Assembly (NCBI GenBank): GCA_001510575.1
Contig: LNGK01000011.1
Span: 496,001-560,000, forward strand
DNA: 64,000 bases
From: Knoxdaviesia capensis
Taxonomy: Eukaryota > Ascomycota > Sordariomycetes > Microascales > Gondwanamycetaceae
Direction of reading: 5' to 3'
The notes beneath the pieces were generated by a model, which was not told the origin of the DNA, did no database searches, and saw only the letters and a list, made by a program, of their open reading frames with translations. Numbering within the stretch: the first letter of the stretch is position 1; each line of letters opens with the position of its first letter. Of the stretch, positions 37,610 through 47,696 are shown in pieces. Made by a program: the position numbers and the translations under genes.

Positions 37610-39384
37610 GATGGTTGAGGCGGTCAGGGTAAGTTTCTTTTTGGTGTTTTGGTGACGGTTTTCGGTTCTTTGTGCGTTGTTCGTTCTTTTTTGGTGGTCT
37701 GCTGATATGGGCGGTGTCATGGCTCCGGGACACCGAAGACGACTCGGTGTCGGCTGGGCGCGGAGCTGGTGCTTAGGGGGGGTTTTCTTCGGAGGCGGTC
37801 ATGGGATGGACTTTGTTGGGCTTTTGACGGACGAGGGTGGGCTGGGATTTTGGGGAGGGTGAGGTTTGTTTAGGTGTCTTGTTGTGTGTCTTTCCTCTCG
37901 CCGGAGTTCTCTTTGGCTTTGTGGGGACTTCTCTTTGGCTTTGTGGGGACGAGGGCCGCGTGGTTCCGGGCCGGGGGTGTTGGGTGGGGGGGGGGGGGNG
38001 GGGGGGAAAGCTCGGAGGTGTGGGGCCGGGGCGGGCCGGGGTTGGGCCCGCGACGGAGTCTGCGGGGGCCTGGATACATGGGACACTGGATGTTCTGCCT
38101 GGCCTATACAGCGTGGTTCGCGGGGGCTACGGACAATCCAGCCGTGTTCAGTGCGCGCGGTGTTTGTTCCGGGGCCTCTGGGTTTGGCGTGTGTATGCGG
38201 TGCGAACCTGGGCACAACATGGCCCCGATCGCGCGCGCAGCCTCCAGCTCGCCTTGGGGTTGGTGCACACGCGGACAGATGTGACCCCGTTACTGACCGG
38301 GCGGCTGCCGATCGGGACTTGCACGATAATCTTGCGCGAACACCTGCTGTTTCGGGGCCTTGTGGGATGGACGGACTGCGTTGAAGCCGCCCACACCACG
38401 CCAGGATGCCGCCAAAAGAGCCCTGCACTCCCGCCGAGGATCCCGAAGAAAGTGTGCAGCGCAGCCCTGGGCGTGTGGCTCTCCAGCCGCACCGCAGCCC
38501 GTCAGCCATCTTCCAGCCGTGGTCATCCCTCATTTTCCCAACCGCGCCTCTGCTGGTGGCTTCCCAGTCTGTGATGGACGGCAAGGGGACTGGAGCTGAG
38601 CGCAGAAGTTGTTGGCTGGGGATGGTGATGGGGCGAGCGAAGAAGGGGGAAATGCGGGGGATGGGCGGTCGCTTATCTGGGCGTGTGTGGCCTACGTCCT
38701 ACTACTTCGTCCTGGGAGAGATGTGACTGTGTGTGTGTGTACTGCTCAGGGGGGTGATAGCTGGAGGGATGTTCTGGACCCGGACTGGACTCTGGACCCT
38801 TTTGGAAGGGGATGCACGGACGGGGGACTACGACTCCTCTACTGGATCGATGTGATTATATGTGTGGGAGCGAGCGATGGAGAGTGAGTGAGCGAGTTAG
38901 TGAGTGTCCACGCCGCAGGCCAATATTGAAGGTCCCGCACCAGCGATCGTCCAGACACACACGCGGACACACCCCCGCGAGCTGGACATTGGACGAAAGG
39001 CGCACGCGTTCAGCGCGGCGCAGGGCCCGAGACGACCGCTGCGCGGATCGACAGAGCGTGCATGAGGCCGCCTCCTCCCCCTGCCCCTCTCTCTCTCCTC
39101 TGTCTCTCACTCCTCGTTTGTCTCTGTTTCTTTAGCCTGTGCCCGGGCTATTGATCTTGCAGACTACCACTAGTCGACACGATACCAGGGGTGAAGGGGG
39201 AGATGCGAACCCTATGGTGACTTGGGGGGCTTTTTTTTGCGGGGAACGGACAGATGTCTGGCAAGTCAACGTGCAGAGCTGGCTGGCTGGCGATGTGACA
39301 GGTGGGCGTTGGGCGGCTAGCCCCTTTGTGCGTTGCGGAGGGCTTTTGGGACGGCTGGGCCCAATGGGAGATGGGGGATGGGGC

Positions 39385-39410
39385 GTGTGTGTGTGTGTGT
39401 GTGTGTGTGT
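39385..39410 (+). repeat. (GT)13 microsatellite
   Basis: Grows directly out of a GGGGCG box (39379-39385). Confidence 0.9.
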
Positions 39411-41945
39411 GATTGTGGCTTTTAGGTGTGATGGACATGAAGAGAGCGAAGAGAGGGGGGAGATTTGTTCGGTGGTGATAGGGGAGGAATGAGCGGACTG
39501 GAAAGAGGGGAGATTGTGCGCGTGGGATGAGTTCGTTGGGAGTCTGGCTCCCCAGAGGACGAGAGGCGGGCGGGATGCTGTGACGAGGGTGAATATGAAC
39601 GGTGCACGCCAGATACGAGGCGAACTTTCCGGTCGCGGTGATCCTCGCAAAGGTGACCTGACGATCCCCTCTCTCGACACATAAGCTCGCCCTATGAGAC
39701 TCGCAGGATGCCCCTTGATCCCAAGATCCAGGGACACTCACTCACACACACACGCACCTCCATATCCACACATTCCCCGATACAGGATACGCACACCGTC
39801 TCTGCTCACCCTCCGTGCGTCGCCGGCGCCGCGTCTCGGGTCTCTGTAGGACCCGCCCACTGCAGCCCAACGTTGCAGTCCGGCGGGAGCTGAAGAGAGG
39901 GGGGGCGTGTGTATGCAGAACGCAGCACCTCGAACAGCCAAAACAAAGCGCCGGCGGTGAGAATACTACGGAACGCAACAGCGGTGAGGACTTGCCAGCA
40001 GAGGGGGGAGGAGGGGTAAAAGTGCGCGCTGGGCGGTTGAGTCACTCGCTCGTGGCCGCCGTGCTGGGGAGCGGGGGCCAGCGCATGTGGTGTCGTGTCT
40101 ACGTAGGGGTGGTCGCGCGGCAGCCGGGGCCAGCGAAGGCATATACACACAGGCTCTCTGTTGGAGGGGCTCCTGTCCAGGCGTTGCAGAGTGGCTGCTG
40201 GCTGTGTGAGCGTCGGGCGACTGTCCCCGGGCCTTGCATCCGGCGGGGCCAGCGGTGGTCCATCGCCACGCTTTCTCGGGAGTCCCTCGCTTTTGCCTGC
40301 TTACCATAGATTACCATAGGCGGGAGCGGCAGCACCAGAAGGTTCTCGCGGTATCGTGGGCAGCAAAAGAAGAAAACAGGAGAGTTTGGAAAGGAATCAC
40401 ACTGGGCGGTCGCGTACGCTGGGGCTGTGTCCCCCGGGGGCGTGATACGGTACGTGGACAGCTGCCTTACATCTTCCAACACGACACCAGGTGTTTTTTG
40501 TCCGCACAGAAAGCCAAAAGGGCCAGACGAGACGGGAAAACCGATGACGTTGTCAAGGAGGGAGGGGGGGAACGCACACCGCTGCACCCTACGTGTGCAT
40601 TCAGGTATATCCCAGAAATACCCAAAGTCTGAAAGAGAGAGAGGGGAGAAATACAACGCTGCAATGCATACTCCCCTGGGATATTTTCGGGCGAGAAAGA
40701 GGAGATATTCGGTCGTGTTGGGCAGCTATTTGGGCATTTTTGGACGCACCCCCTCAGTGATGCCCAATGAGCGGCTGCAGCCCGATCTGGATGACTTCAT
40801 TCGCCCGGCCGGGTCGAGCGGCCCTGCACGAGCGAGATAAGATAAGAGAGGGGGAGAGATAACAGAGGGGGAGGGGGCATGTAATTATATATTGATACTG
40901 AGATCCTCGTGTTTGATGGTGTCTGATTTGATTTTATTCTCGATTTTTAATTTGGCTGGGTTTCTGGTACTGCTGGTCGGGGCACGTTTTCCGGGCGACG
41001 CGGGATTGGCCGGCGCGCACCGGGGCGGGGGTTCCCAGCGGGGCTTTGTTTTGGGTGCCGAGGGGGAGTTTCCCGCTGGGCCGCTTGAGTTTCTGAACAG
41101 TATTTCCGCGTGCTTTTTGTCGGTGGGTTGGGCGGGTATGGCCGAGTTACACGCCCGTCGCGGGATCTCTGTACAAGGACACGCAACAGGCACTTACACG
41201 CACGCCTACACGCAGCGCAAGAGGGGGGCTTTGGGCGCGAGGTTGAGGGTGGGCTTCCTCGGCGTGGGCCTCACCTGACACGGTGAAACGGAGGGGAGGG
41301 GAGGGGCTGGCTTGTGTTGGCCGTGGCGGGGAAGCGACTGGACTGTGTCTGCCACGAGAGCTGCGAAGATGCGCCCCTCCTGCTGCCCCCCCACCGACTC
41401 AACACCGAACGTGCCTCGGAAGGGCCGTTATCGGTGCTGACGACCCCCGCGAGGTCTTCCGCGTGCGGGCTTTGCTACCTGGACGTCCTTTGTTAGGCAG
41501 CCTTTGTCTCTTCTGGCGTCGGAGCTTTTTGTGGCGGCCGTGCTTCGGGGGTGTTGTCGCCCCAGAGACTCACCAGGACCACGTCTCCGGTCATCGGCAT
41601 CGGCGCGAGGTTGGCTCCCGGGGTCTAGTGGCCCACTTGTGCATGCGTGGTCGTTTTCGGGGGGCCAGCACCGGCGAACCCACACATAACCTGGGCGTCG
41701 GAGACAAACTGCAACGGCCCGGCTCGGCGGACTCCGGGCCCGGGTGGGGCTGGACCCCCTGGGGCGGGGACGGCAAGGGTTAGACCCGGGCATTTCACTG
41801 AACGCCCTTCTGTGGGTCTGTGGCCTGCTTGGTCTCTCTGAGTGGCAGCCAGGTCGAGTGTGCGGGACTGTAGCTTGACGGGACAGAGATGTGCGGTCTC
41901 GCTCAAGGCGTGCCTCGCTGTCGAGGCTATCCTGCGACGATGACA

Positions 41946-42012
41946 TCAACCCTAACCACAAGACCCAACCCTAAGAGCCCAGCCAACCCTGACCGACCCT
42001 AGCCAACCCTAA
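41946..42012 (+). promoter_or_regulatory. Telobox cluster upstream of the XPRT gene
   Basis: Within 67 bp there are three exact CCCTAA cores (41950, 41969, 42007), each as AACCCTAA, plus two near matches (AACCCTGA, GACCCTAG). The cluster lies about 350 bp before the ATG at 42366. A C/T-rich tract with a long T run (about 42185-42240) follows. The octamer recurs upstream of other genes here, so a transcription-factor role is plausible but inferred. Confidence 0.5.
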
Positions 42013-42365
42013 CACTCAACCACCCCCCCCACAATGACTTGGCGCCTCGGAGGAAACCGAAGGGCGAAAGAATCGAGTCATTCCGAAGCTGACTCCTGGC
42101 TAAAAAAAGGCCCCAAAAAGGCACCAAAAAGGCCTGTAAGCTCCCCTCCCAAATATTCGTGCCTCTTAACCGCGTTGGCCAAATTTCCTTTTTTTTTTTT
42201 TTTCTTTTCTTTCCCCCTCCTTCTTCCTTCGGCTCATTTTGCCCTACTTTTCTCGCCCACGAAATTTTCTTCTTCAGTCGTTACTTTCTCTGATTCTAGG
42301 TCTATTTCGTTTCTTTGATCTTATCACCACGGACTTTTCTTTTTCCTCTTCTTTCTCCATTCACC

Positions 42366-43495
42366 ATGGTTCAGAAGGTCTACGTGACGTACAACGATGT
42401 AAGTGACACCCAGCCATAGCCGCCCTTGTGAAACATGCAGCCTGGGAGCTACCCCGCCATTCTGGTGTGCATGAGCCATACAGCCGGCGTGCGGGAAGGG
42501 GTTTATATGCGGGAAACACGGCTATTTTTGGGTATCATCGTGAACGACGGCGCTTGAGAAAGAAAAAAGGTGAAGCTGAGCGGAAGCGCGAGTGGTGATA
42601 TGGGTGGTTTTCGGGGTGGCCACAAAAGTTTTCCACCTGGTGGGGATCTCAGTGACCCGGACGACAAGCGTGTGTAAAGTGCACATGCCAGCAACGCAAA
42701 CCAAGCCACTAACCAGCTCTCTCCTCTCCCCAACAGGTGCACAGGCTGTGCCAGGAGTCCGCGCCGCGGATCCTCGACCAGTTCAAGCCGCAGCTGATGA
42801 TCGCCATCGGCGGCGGCGGCTACGTGCCGGCGCGCATCCTGCGGTCGTTCCTGAAGCGGCCGGGCAGCCCGAACATCCCGATCCAGGCGATCGGGCTCTC
42901 GCTGTACGAGAGCCTGCCGGAGGCCGGCGCGTCCAGCGGCACCGACACGCCCGGCGAGGTCGAGGCCATCGGCACCAAGGTCACGCGCACGCAGTGGCTC
43001 GACCTCAGCTCGCTCGGCGGCATGGAGAACCTGATCGGCAAGCGCATCCTGATTGTCGACGAGGTCGACGACACCCGCACCACGCTCGAGTACGCGGTGC
43101 GCGAGCTGGAGAAGGACGTCGAGCTTGCTCGCCAGCGCGTCGGCAGCGATGCGCCCGGGGCCGAGTTTAGCATCTTCGTGCTGCACGTGAGTACTCCTTC
43201 CTCTTTCCGTTCCGTTCCTTTTGGTTTCTCTGCTTTTCATCCCCTTCTTCTCCTGTCTTCGTTTGCCCAGCCGCCTCATCGCCGTTTTGCCGTCGGAACC
43301 GTGAAACTGACCCTCTCCTCCCGTCGTCCCCCACCCTAGAACAAAGACAAGGCGAAGAAGGGCGTCCTCCCCGAGGCGCTCGCCAAGGACCGGTACCTGG
43401 CTGCCCACACCGTTGGCGATGTGTGGATCTGCTACCCGTGGGAGGCCACCGACATTCAGGAGCACGACGCCCTTGCTGCCCAGCAGACCAAGTAG
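42366..43495 (+). CDS. XPT1: Xanthine/hypoxanthine phosphoribosyltransferase (Xpt1/Hpt1-like)
   Basis: Three exons: 42366-42398, 42737-43186 and 43340-43495; introns of 338 and 153 nt, both phase 0. Product 212 aa, matching yeast Xpt1 (209 aa). Exon 1 gives MVQKVYVTYND, exon 2 continues VHRLCQ, as in yeast YNNVHKLCQ. Residues 32-47 carry the IAIGGGGYVPARI loop. The PRPP-binding signature ILIVDEVDDTRTT is at 115-127, with the adjacent acidic pair D122/D123. FVLHNKDK spans the second splice junction, and the C-terminus has WICYPWEA. Known role: cytosolic purine salvage, converting xanthine or hypoxanthine (guanine in some homologues) plus PRPP to the monophosphate. The start has a good context (CACCATGG) and is needed for the conserved YVTYND strand. 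Substrate preference between Xpt1 and Hpt1 cannot be settled by eye. A telobox cluster lies upstream. Confidence 0.95.
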
Positions 43496-44040
43496 AGAAT
43501 CTGAGAGCATGATGTTCCTTTTGCTTTTTGCGTCGTTGGTTTAGAAATCGCGTCGTTGGGTTTTTTTTGCGCGCTTGGTGTTACAGAGCGGATGAAGGAC
43601 TTCTTTTCGCTCTCCGTTGAATTTTTATTAATGAGTTTTATGAGCGTGTGTGTTAGACTCCGTGACTTGGAGACACACTGAAGCAGTCCAGTTGACTGTG
43701 ACAAGAAATCAAAGGGGAGAAGGATAAGCGGAAACGACCGAGTGCATCTTTTTTTTCTTCTCTCCCCCACCCCCCCCCTGATCACATAGAAAGATGTGTT
43801 GATAGAACATTATAAATATCTCATTATCAGGAGCCGTTAACATGTCAAATTTGAAGGCATTAAAAGAATTCATGAGCGCGTTAAGGTAACAGATGCCACC
43901 GACTGGACGGAAGAGGGAGGCCTGTCGTGTGCTTCTTTGCCTCTTCCTGGACCACCATCCACCAATGCCGGGCAAGTCTAAATATTGCAACAGAAAGAAG
44001 AAGTGATTCCGATCCCCATCCACCAGCGACCAGATAACAT
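43496..44040. other. Convergent 3' flanks of the XPRT and flavodoxin-fold genes
   Basis: About 545 bp between two convergent stop codons. It includes T-rich 3' flank of the XPRT gene, a relatively AT-rich middle (about 43790-43880) and a C-rich run with T tract at about 43748-43780. I see no gene. Confidence 0.6.
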
Positions 44041-44622
44041 CTAGCTCTGGTCAAAGCCAAAGCGAATGCCCCGCATCTCCTCGTCAATCTCGCCGGCCCA
44101 GCCATCGACGGCGCGCCACGCGGCGTCCTCCTCCGACTTGCCGTACAGCATCTTGCGCGACACGTCGGCGAACAGGCGGTGGTCGTGGATGGCGGGGAGC
44201 AGGTGGACGAGGTCGGCGTCGGAGTCGAGCACGGGCTCGGCGGGCTTGGCGGCGGCGGGGGCCGCGCCGGCCGGCAGCGACGCCACGGGCTTGCGGAAGG
44301 CGGCGGGGGCGGCGGCGACCGAGCAGGCCCACACGTGGGCCGACCAGGGCGGGGTGGCCGGGCTGTTGGCGGCGGCCAGGCGGCGCAGGAACTGGCGGGC
44401 GCGCGGCGACCAGGCGCCGGAGTCCTGCACGTCGCAGACCACCACGAGGGCGGCGTGGCGGTGGGCGCGCGGGCTGGCGGCGGCGGAGGCCGCGGTCGAG
44501 AGGAGGTGCTGGAACGACACGAGCGAGACGGAGGGCCGGTGGCGGCGGAGCTTGTCGGCCAGGCGCTGGGCGACGAGCTGGCCTGAGAGGCTTGTGGAGT
44601 TGTAGGCGATGAGGACGGACAT
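44041..44622 (-). CDS. Flavodoxin-fold protein, HemG-like
   Basis: Single exon, 193 aa, ATG at 44620-44622. The N-terminus MSVLIAYNSTSLSGQLVAQ is a first beta strand followed by a Ser/Thr/Gly phosphate-binding loop (residues 8-15), as in flavodoxin domains that bind FMN. The middle (AALVVVCDVQDSGAWSP then RQFLRRLA) resembles the second conserved loop and helix of the HemG type, where an oxidised flavodoxin converts protoporphyrinogen IX to protoporphyrin IX. The C-terminal part (DHRLFADVSRKMLYG, then AWRAVDGWAGEI) resembles the HemG tail. An Ala/Pro-rich linker (about 95-130) is probably disordered. Known fungal protoporphyrinogen oxidase is the unrelated Hem14 type, so haem synthesis is not implied; another flavin-dependent role is equally possible. 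Gene reality is supported by G/C-ending codons and a TTAGGG element 156 bp upstream. Family assignment is tentative. Confidence 0.6.
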   Translation of the reverse strand: MSVLIAYNSTSLSGQLVAQRLADKLRRHRPSVSLVSFQHLLSTAASAAASPRAHRHAALVVVCDVQDSGAWSPRARQFLRRLAAANSPATPPWSAHVWACSVAAAPAAFRKPVASLPAGAAPAAAKPAEPVLDSDADLVHLLPAIHDHRLFADVSRKMLYGKSEEDAAWRAVDGWAGEIDEEMRGIRFGFDQS

Positions 44623-46260
44623 TGTGTGGGTGTGTGGGTGTGTGTGGGTGTGTGAGAGAGAGGAACGGGGGAGAGTGTGAGAGTGAACGAGTCTGATGAC
44701 CGGGTCACAGAAGGTGGAGAGTGAGTCGTGTGCCTCCGGGGGGGGGGAGGTGTGTGATAGTTGTGGTGTGCTAGGGTTTAGGGTTAAGACACATGAGTGG
44801 GTCGAGGTATCATAGCCGAAGGGGAAGAGGGCCAGACACCAAACTTAAATAGACGGTTAAAAGGGCGGGTGTATTCGTAGATTGCAGATAGCAGGAAAGG
44901 AAGAAACTAAAACCAGAAAAAACAAAAAAAAGTTTTCCATGTTCCGGCCTGTGGCAAAGGCTTCCTTCGGCGGCTTTATATATGCCACTGACCGGGTCGC
45001 GAGACGATCTAGACGGGCCGGTGGAAAGGACAAGGGGGGGAAGCCATCAGGCAAAATGAGAAAACAGGATGGGCCAGGAAGAGTCAATCCGGAGAAATGC
45101 GAAAAAAAACGAACCAGGGGGACATGGAGCAAGCGCACGAACAGGGACCGAACGAGGAATGGGGAAAGGCAAGCCAGAGAGAGAGAGAGAGACATCAGCG
45201 GCAGAGGACACACGATCACTTTCCCCCGGCGGGTGATACGTGTGTGGCTGCTGCATAAGAATTCCCCCAGAGAAGAAACACTGCGACGTTCTCTGCACTG
45301 CCTGGAATGCGCGGCTCGTGGAGACCAGCCCACCTGCGCGCAAAAGCTCACCACCGATCAGCCGATGACGCTTCGTTGGGGTCACACACACACGAGGATT
45401 CTGCTCTCGTGGGCTCTTTTTTTCCCGCTGCTTCCCCGTTTCTTCCTAGCCTTTTCTTCTCTGTGGGGAAGAACGAAGCGAAACTCCCGTAGAACGCCGT
45501 TTTTCGGTTTCTTTTTCTAGCTCTACCATACGACTGTGGGTTTGCGCCCCACGAAAAGAAGCCGGCGATTTCTTCATCGATCTCGGGGTCATGTGACCTG
45601 CCCAGCTGTCCCGCCGAGCACTGGCACTCTCGCTTGCTGTGGAAATGTCTGCAGTATTCCCCCCACGCTCGGACTCTGGCGGTCTGACAGCATCTGGGTT
45701 CGCGTCCTGCAGAGCCCGAGCAGGGACGACGTGAGCAGGGACGACGGCCAGCCAGCTCGGGGAGAATCGGAACTCCGGCGGTGAGAGCTGTCCCTGTGCC
45801 TGGGCCTGGGACACGCTCGGTCAGGGGGCGCAGATATCGCCGATAACCTTAAATGGCTCTCCTGACGGCTCTATTTATATTTCTGCTGAGGGACACGCGA
45901 TACCGTCACTGGGCTACGTCGGGGTGGGCTCATCGGGAGGGGCAGAGATCTGGAGCGAATCTGCGTGCTGTGCCCCTGGGGAGCGGCAGTTTGCCCTTCC
46001 CCCGGGCTTTCGTCAATTCATCTAAAACCAAAAAAAAGGAATACCTAGGCTCTCGTAGAAGCTGGCGTATGCTCTATGTACTTGTGTGAAACGCTGGCCG
46101 CCTATAGGCCCCATGCGTGGTGTCGCTAGGAAAGATATATATATACAAAGTGGCAAAAAGAAGCAGAAAGACAGTCTCGCTCAACAGGGGAGATGGATCT
46201 GGGATCGCAACACCTCATGCCCCCCCCGGAATAATACCCTCGTGGGTTCCTCCCCCGGCC
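44623..46260. other. Gene-free stretch between two minus-strand genes
   Basis: Upstream region of the flavodoxin-fold gene. Just above its ATG are GTGTGGGT repeats, then the CTAGGGTTTAGGGTTAA element (separate entry). The remainder, to the stop of the oxidoreductase-like gene, has short A-rich runs, an AT-repeat near 46137-46145 and no CDS I can support. Confidence 0.55.
44771..44786 (-). promoter_or_regulatory. Double telobox upstream of the flavodoxin-fold gene
   Basis: CTAGGGTTTAGGGTTA: two overlapping TAGGGTT words, about 150 bp before the ATG at 44622. Same octamer as at the other promoters in the window. Function inferred. Confidence 0.45.
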
Positions 46261-47172
46261 TCAACCGCCGAGCGTGCCCTCACGTGCGTGCTTCTCCTTC
46301 AGCCGCTTCTCCGACTTCATGAACTCGCGGATGCCGACGGGGATATTGCGGAAGAGCTGCTCTTCCCACAGATCCGACGCAATCTTCGGCGTCTCCGCCA
46401 CCGTCCAGTTGGATTCCGACCCGCCGCCGTCGTCGTCCATCGAGACCGCCACGTGCGGCGCTTGACTCGCAGCAGCAGCAGCCGGCGGCGATGGCGATGG
46501 TGGAGATGAGACCCCGCGAGCAGTGCTGGAGGCCTGTCTCTCGGCCAGGCGGCGCTGGGCCTCCGCATTGGCCGCCATCCACTGCTCCATCTCCTCGCGG
46601 AAGAGGTCCCACACGCAGTTGACACACCCGCTCATGCAGCAGTTGTCCGGCTCGTCGGGCTTGGCCGGCACCAGCACGCCGGCCACCACCGTGCCGCGCG
46701 CGCGCAGCGCCGCCTGCCGCTGCGGCCCCGCCAGCCGCGACCCGAACACGATGGCCGCCTTCTCGGCGTTGATCTGCGAGAGCGTCTTGGCGGCCGCCGC
46801 CGCACCGGGCGTCGTCGCGGTAGCTGCGGCGGGCGGGGTTGGGGCTTTGGTCGTGGGCGGCGGCGCGACGTCGCCGGGCGTGGTCTTGCGGCGCCGCGCT
46901 TTCGTCGGCTTCTGCGGCGGCGGCTCGGAGGTCGGCGCCGCCGGCGCCGGCTCGGGCAGCTTCTGCGCCACTGCAAGCTCGTAGAAGCGGCCGACCGCGT
47001 GGACTTGCACCGGCGCCGCCGCCGCCGTGTGCTTGTGTCGCCGTGTGCAGACTGTGTTCGCCGTTTGTGTGACGGCGGGTCGGAGCCGTGTCGGCGCGGC
47101 CGAGAACGATGCCGAGCTGTGCGAGGCTGCTGCGGCTATTCGGAAGACCTGGGTCCGGGTCGGAGCTGCCAT
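46261..47172 (-). CDS. Oxidoreductase-like domain protein, probably mitochondrial
   Basis: Single exon, 303 aa from the ATG at 47170-47172 (context AACCATGG). The open frame continues nine codons upstream, but that extension has no ATG. The N-terminal about 50 residues are rich in Arg, Ala, Ser and Thr and lack acids, as in a mitochondrial targeting peptide. A Pro/Ala/Thr-rich disordered segment follows (about 70-130). The core is PDEPDNCCMSGCVNCVWDLF with Cys178, Cys179, Cys183 and Cys186, then EEMEQW: the signature of the oxidoreductase-like N-terminal family (Pfam PF09791; human OXLD1 has the same Cys motif). The C-terminus (LWEEQLFRNIPVGIREFMKSEKRLKEK) is also typical of fungal members. 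The Cys cluster suggests metal or disulfide chemistry; no reaction is established to my knowledge. Divergent from the 47697 gene, sharing a 524-bp intergenic region with one telobox. Confidence 0.88.
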   Translation of the reverse strand: MAAPTRTQVFRIAAAASHSSASFSAAPTRLRPAVTQTANTVCTRRHKHTAAAAPVQVHAVGRFYELAVAQKLPEPAPAAPTSEPPPQKPTKARRRKTTPGDVAPPPTTKAPTPPAAATATTPGAAAAAKTLSQINAEKAAIVFGSRLAGPQRQAALRARGTVVAGVLVPAKPDEPDNCCMSGCVNCVWDLFREEMEQWMAANAEAQRRLAERQASSTARGVSSPPSPSPPAAAAASQAPHVAVSMDDDGGGSESNWTVAETPKIASDLWEEQLFRNIPVGIREFMKSEKRLKEKHAREGTLGG

Positions 47173-47696
47173 GGTTGCAACTAGAGAGGGCGTGCGCAAG
47201 AAAACAAACGTGTTATCTGAAGATCATTTGGAGAGAGTGAAGGAGGAGAAAGAGAGCGGGAGAAATGTGGCGACGACGACGACATGCGTTGATAATAGCG
47301 ACATTTTTCTGTGCCTCAAATCAAGTCTGGGGCTGTTTCTATGGCCAGCTGTCGCCAGCTGGCGCGCTCCACAAAGAGACCCACATATAACCCGAATGTA
47401 ACCCTAACACCCACAAACACCACCCACGACGCGCTTAGATCCAATTGCAGTAAATAAACTTTCTTCCACTCAAACTCGAACCCGAGTTCAACCCTCAACA
47501 CAACATCTTTCCGCACAATAGAAACGAGCCTTAAATTCTCGCCACATGTCTTGTCTACACATTTATTTTCTTCCCATTGATTTGTTTTCCGCCTGTTCTC
47601 AACCTCGCGCCTTTCCGCGTTTGTCGGACCCTCCATCTCCCGCGACGACGTAAAGACTCTCGACACAACTCTCGACGCAGCTCTTTTCAACCCGCC
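47173..47696. promoter_or_regulatory. Bidirectional promoter region with telobox
   Basis: 524 bp between the two divergent ATGs (47172 minus, 47697 plus). TAACCCTAAC with core CCCTAA at 47402-47407 lies near the middle. The right half is C/T-rich toward the plus-strand gene. Shared regulation is inferred from geometry. Confidence 0.5.

Larger units (their letters stand above)
36650..41940. other. Gene-poor stretch between the orphan gene and the XPRT gene
   Basis: The first 600-700 bp are T-rich and probably 3' UTR/flank of the orphan gene. Beyond that I see no supportable CDS. Contents: a GGGT repeat with G-quadruplex potential (37589-37609), a G run containing an N at 37999, a (GT)n tract at 39385-39410 beside a G-rich box, another G-rich box at about 39899-39915, and a short TTACCATAGA-type duplication near 40304. 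Open frames such as those around 40892-41278 have no recognisable domain. Confidence 0.55.

Noticed and set aside
40892..41278. 128-codon plus-strand frame with a hydrophobic start
   Set aside because: No homologous family recognised, microsatellite-derived tail (THAYTQ), and no promoter-like leader.
47173..47199. Nine-codon upstream extension of the oxidoreductase-like gene
   Set aside because: It would need a TTG start; the ATG at 47172 has an AACCATGG context.
47577..47696. Upstream extension of the coiled-coil gene from a TTG codon
   Set aside because: No ATG in the extension; ATG at 47697 has the better context (GCCATGG), and the upstream residues look like translated leader.
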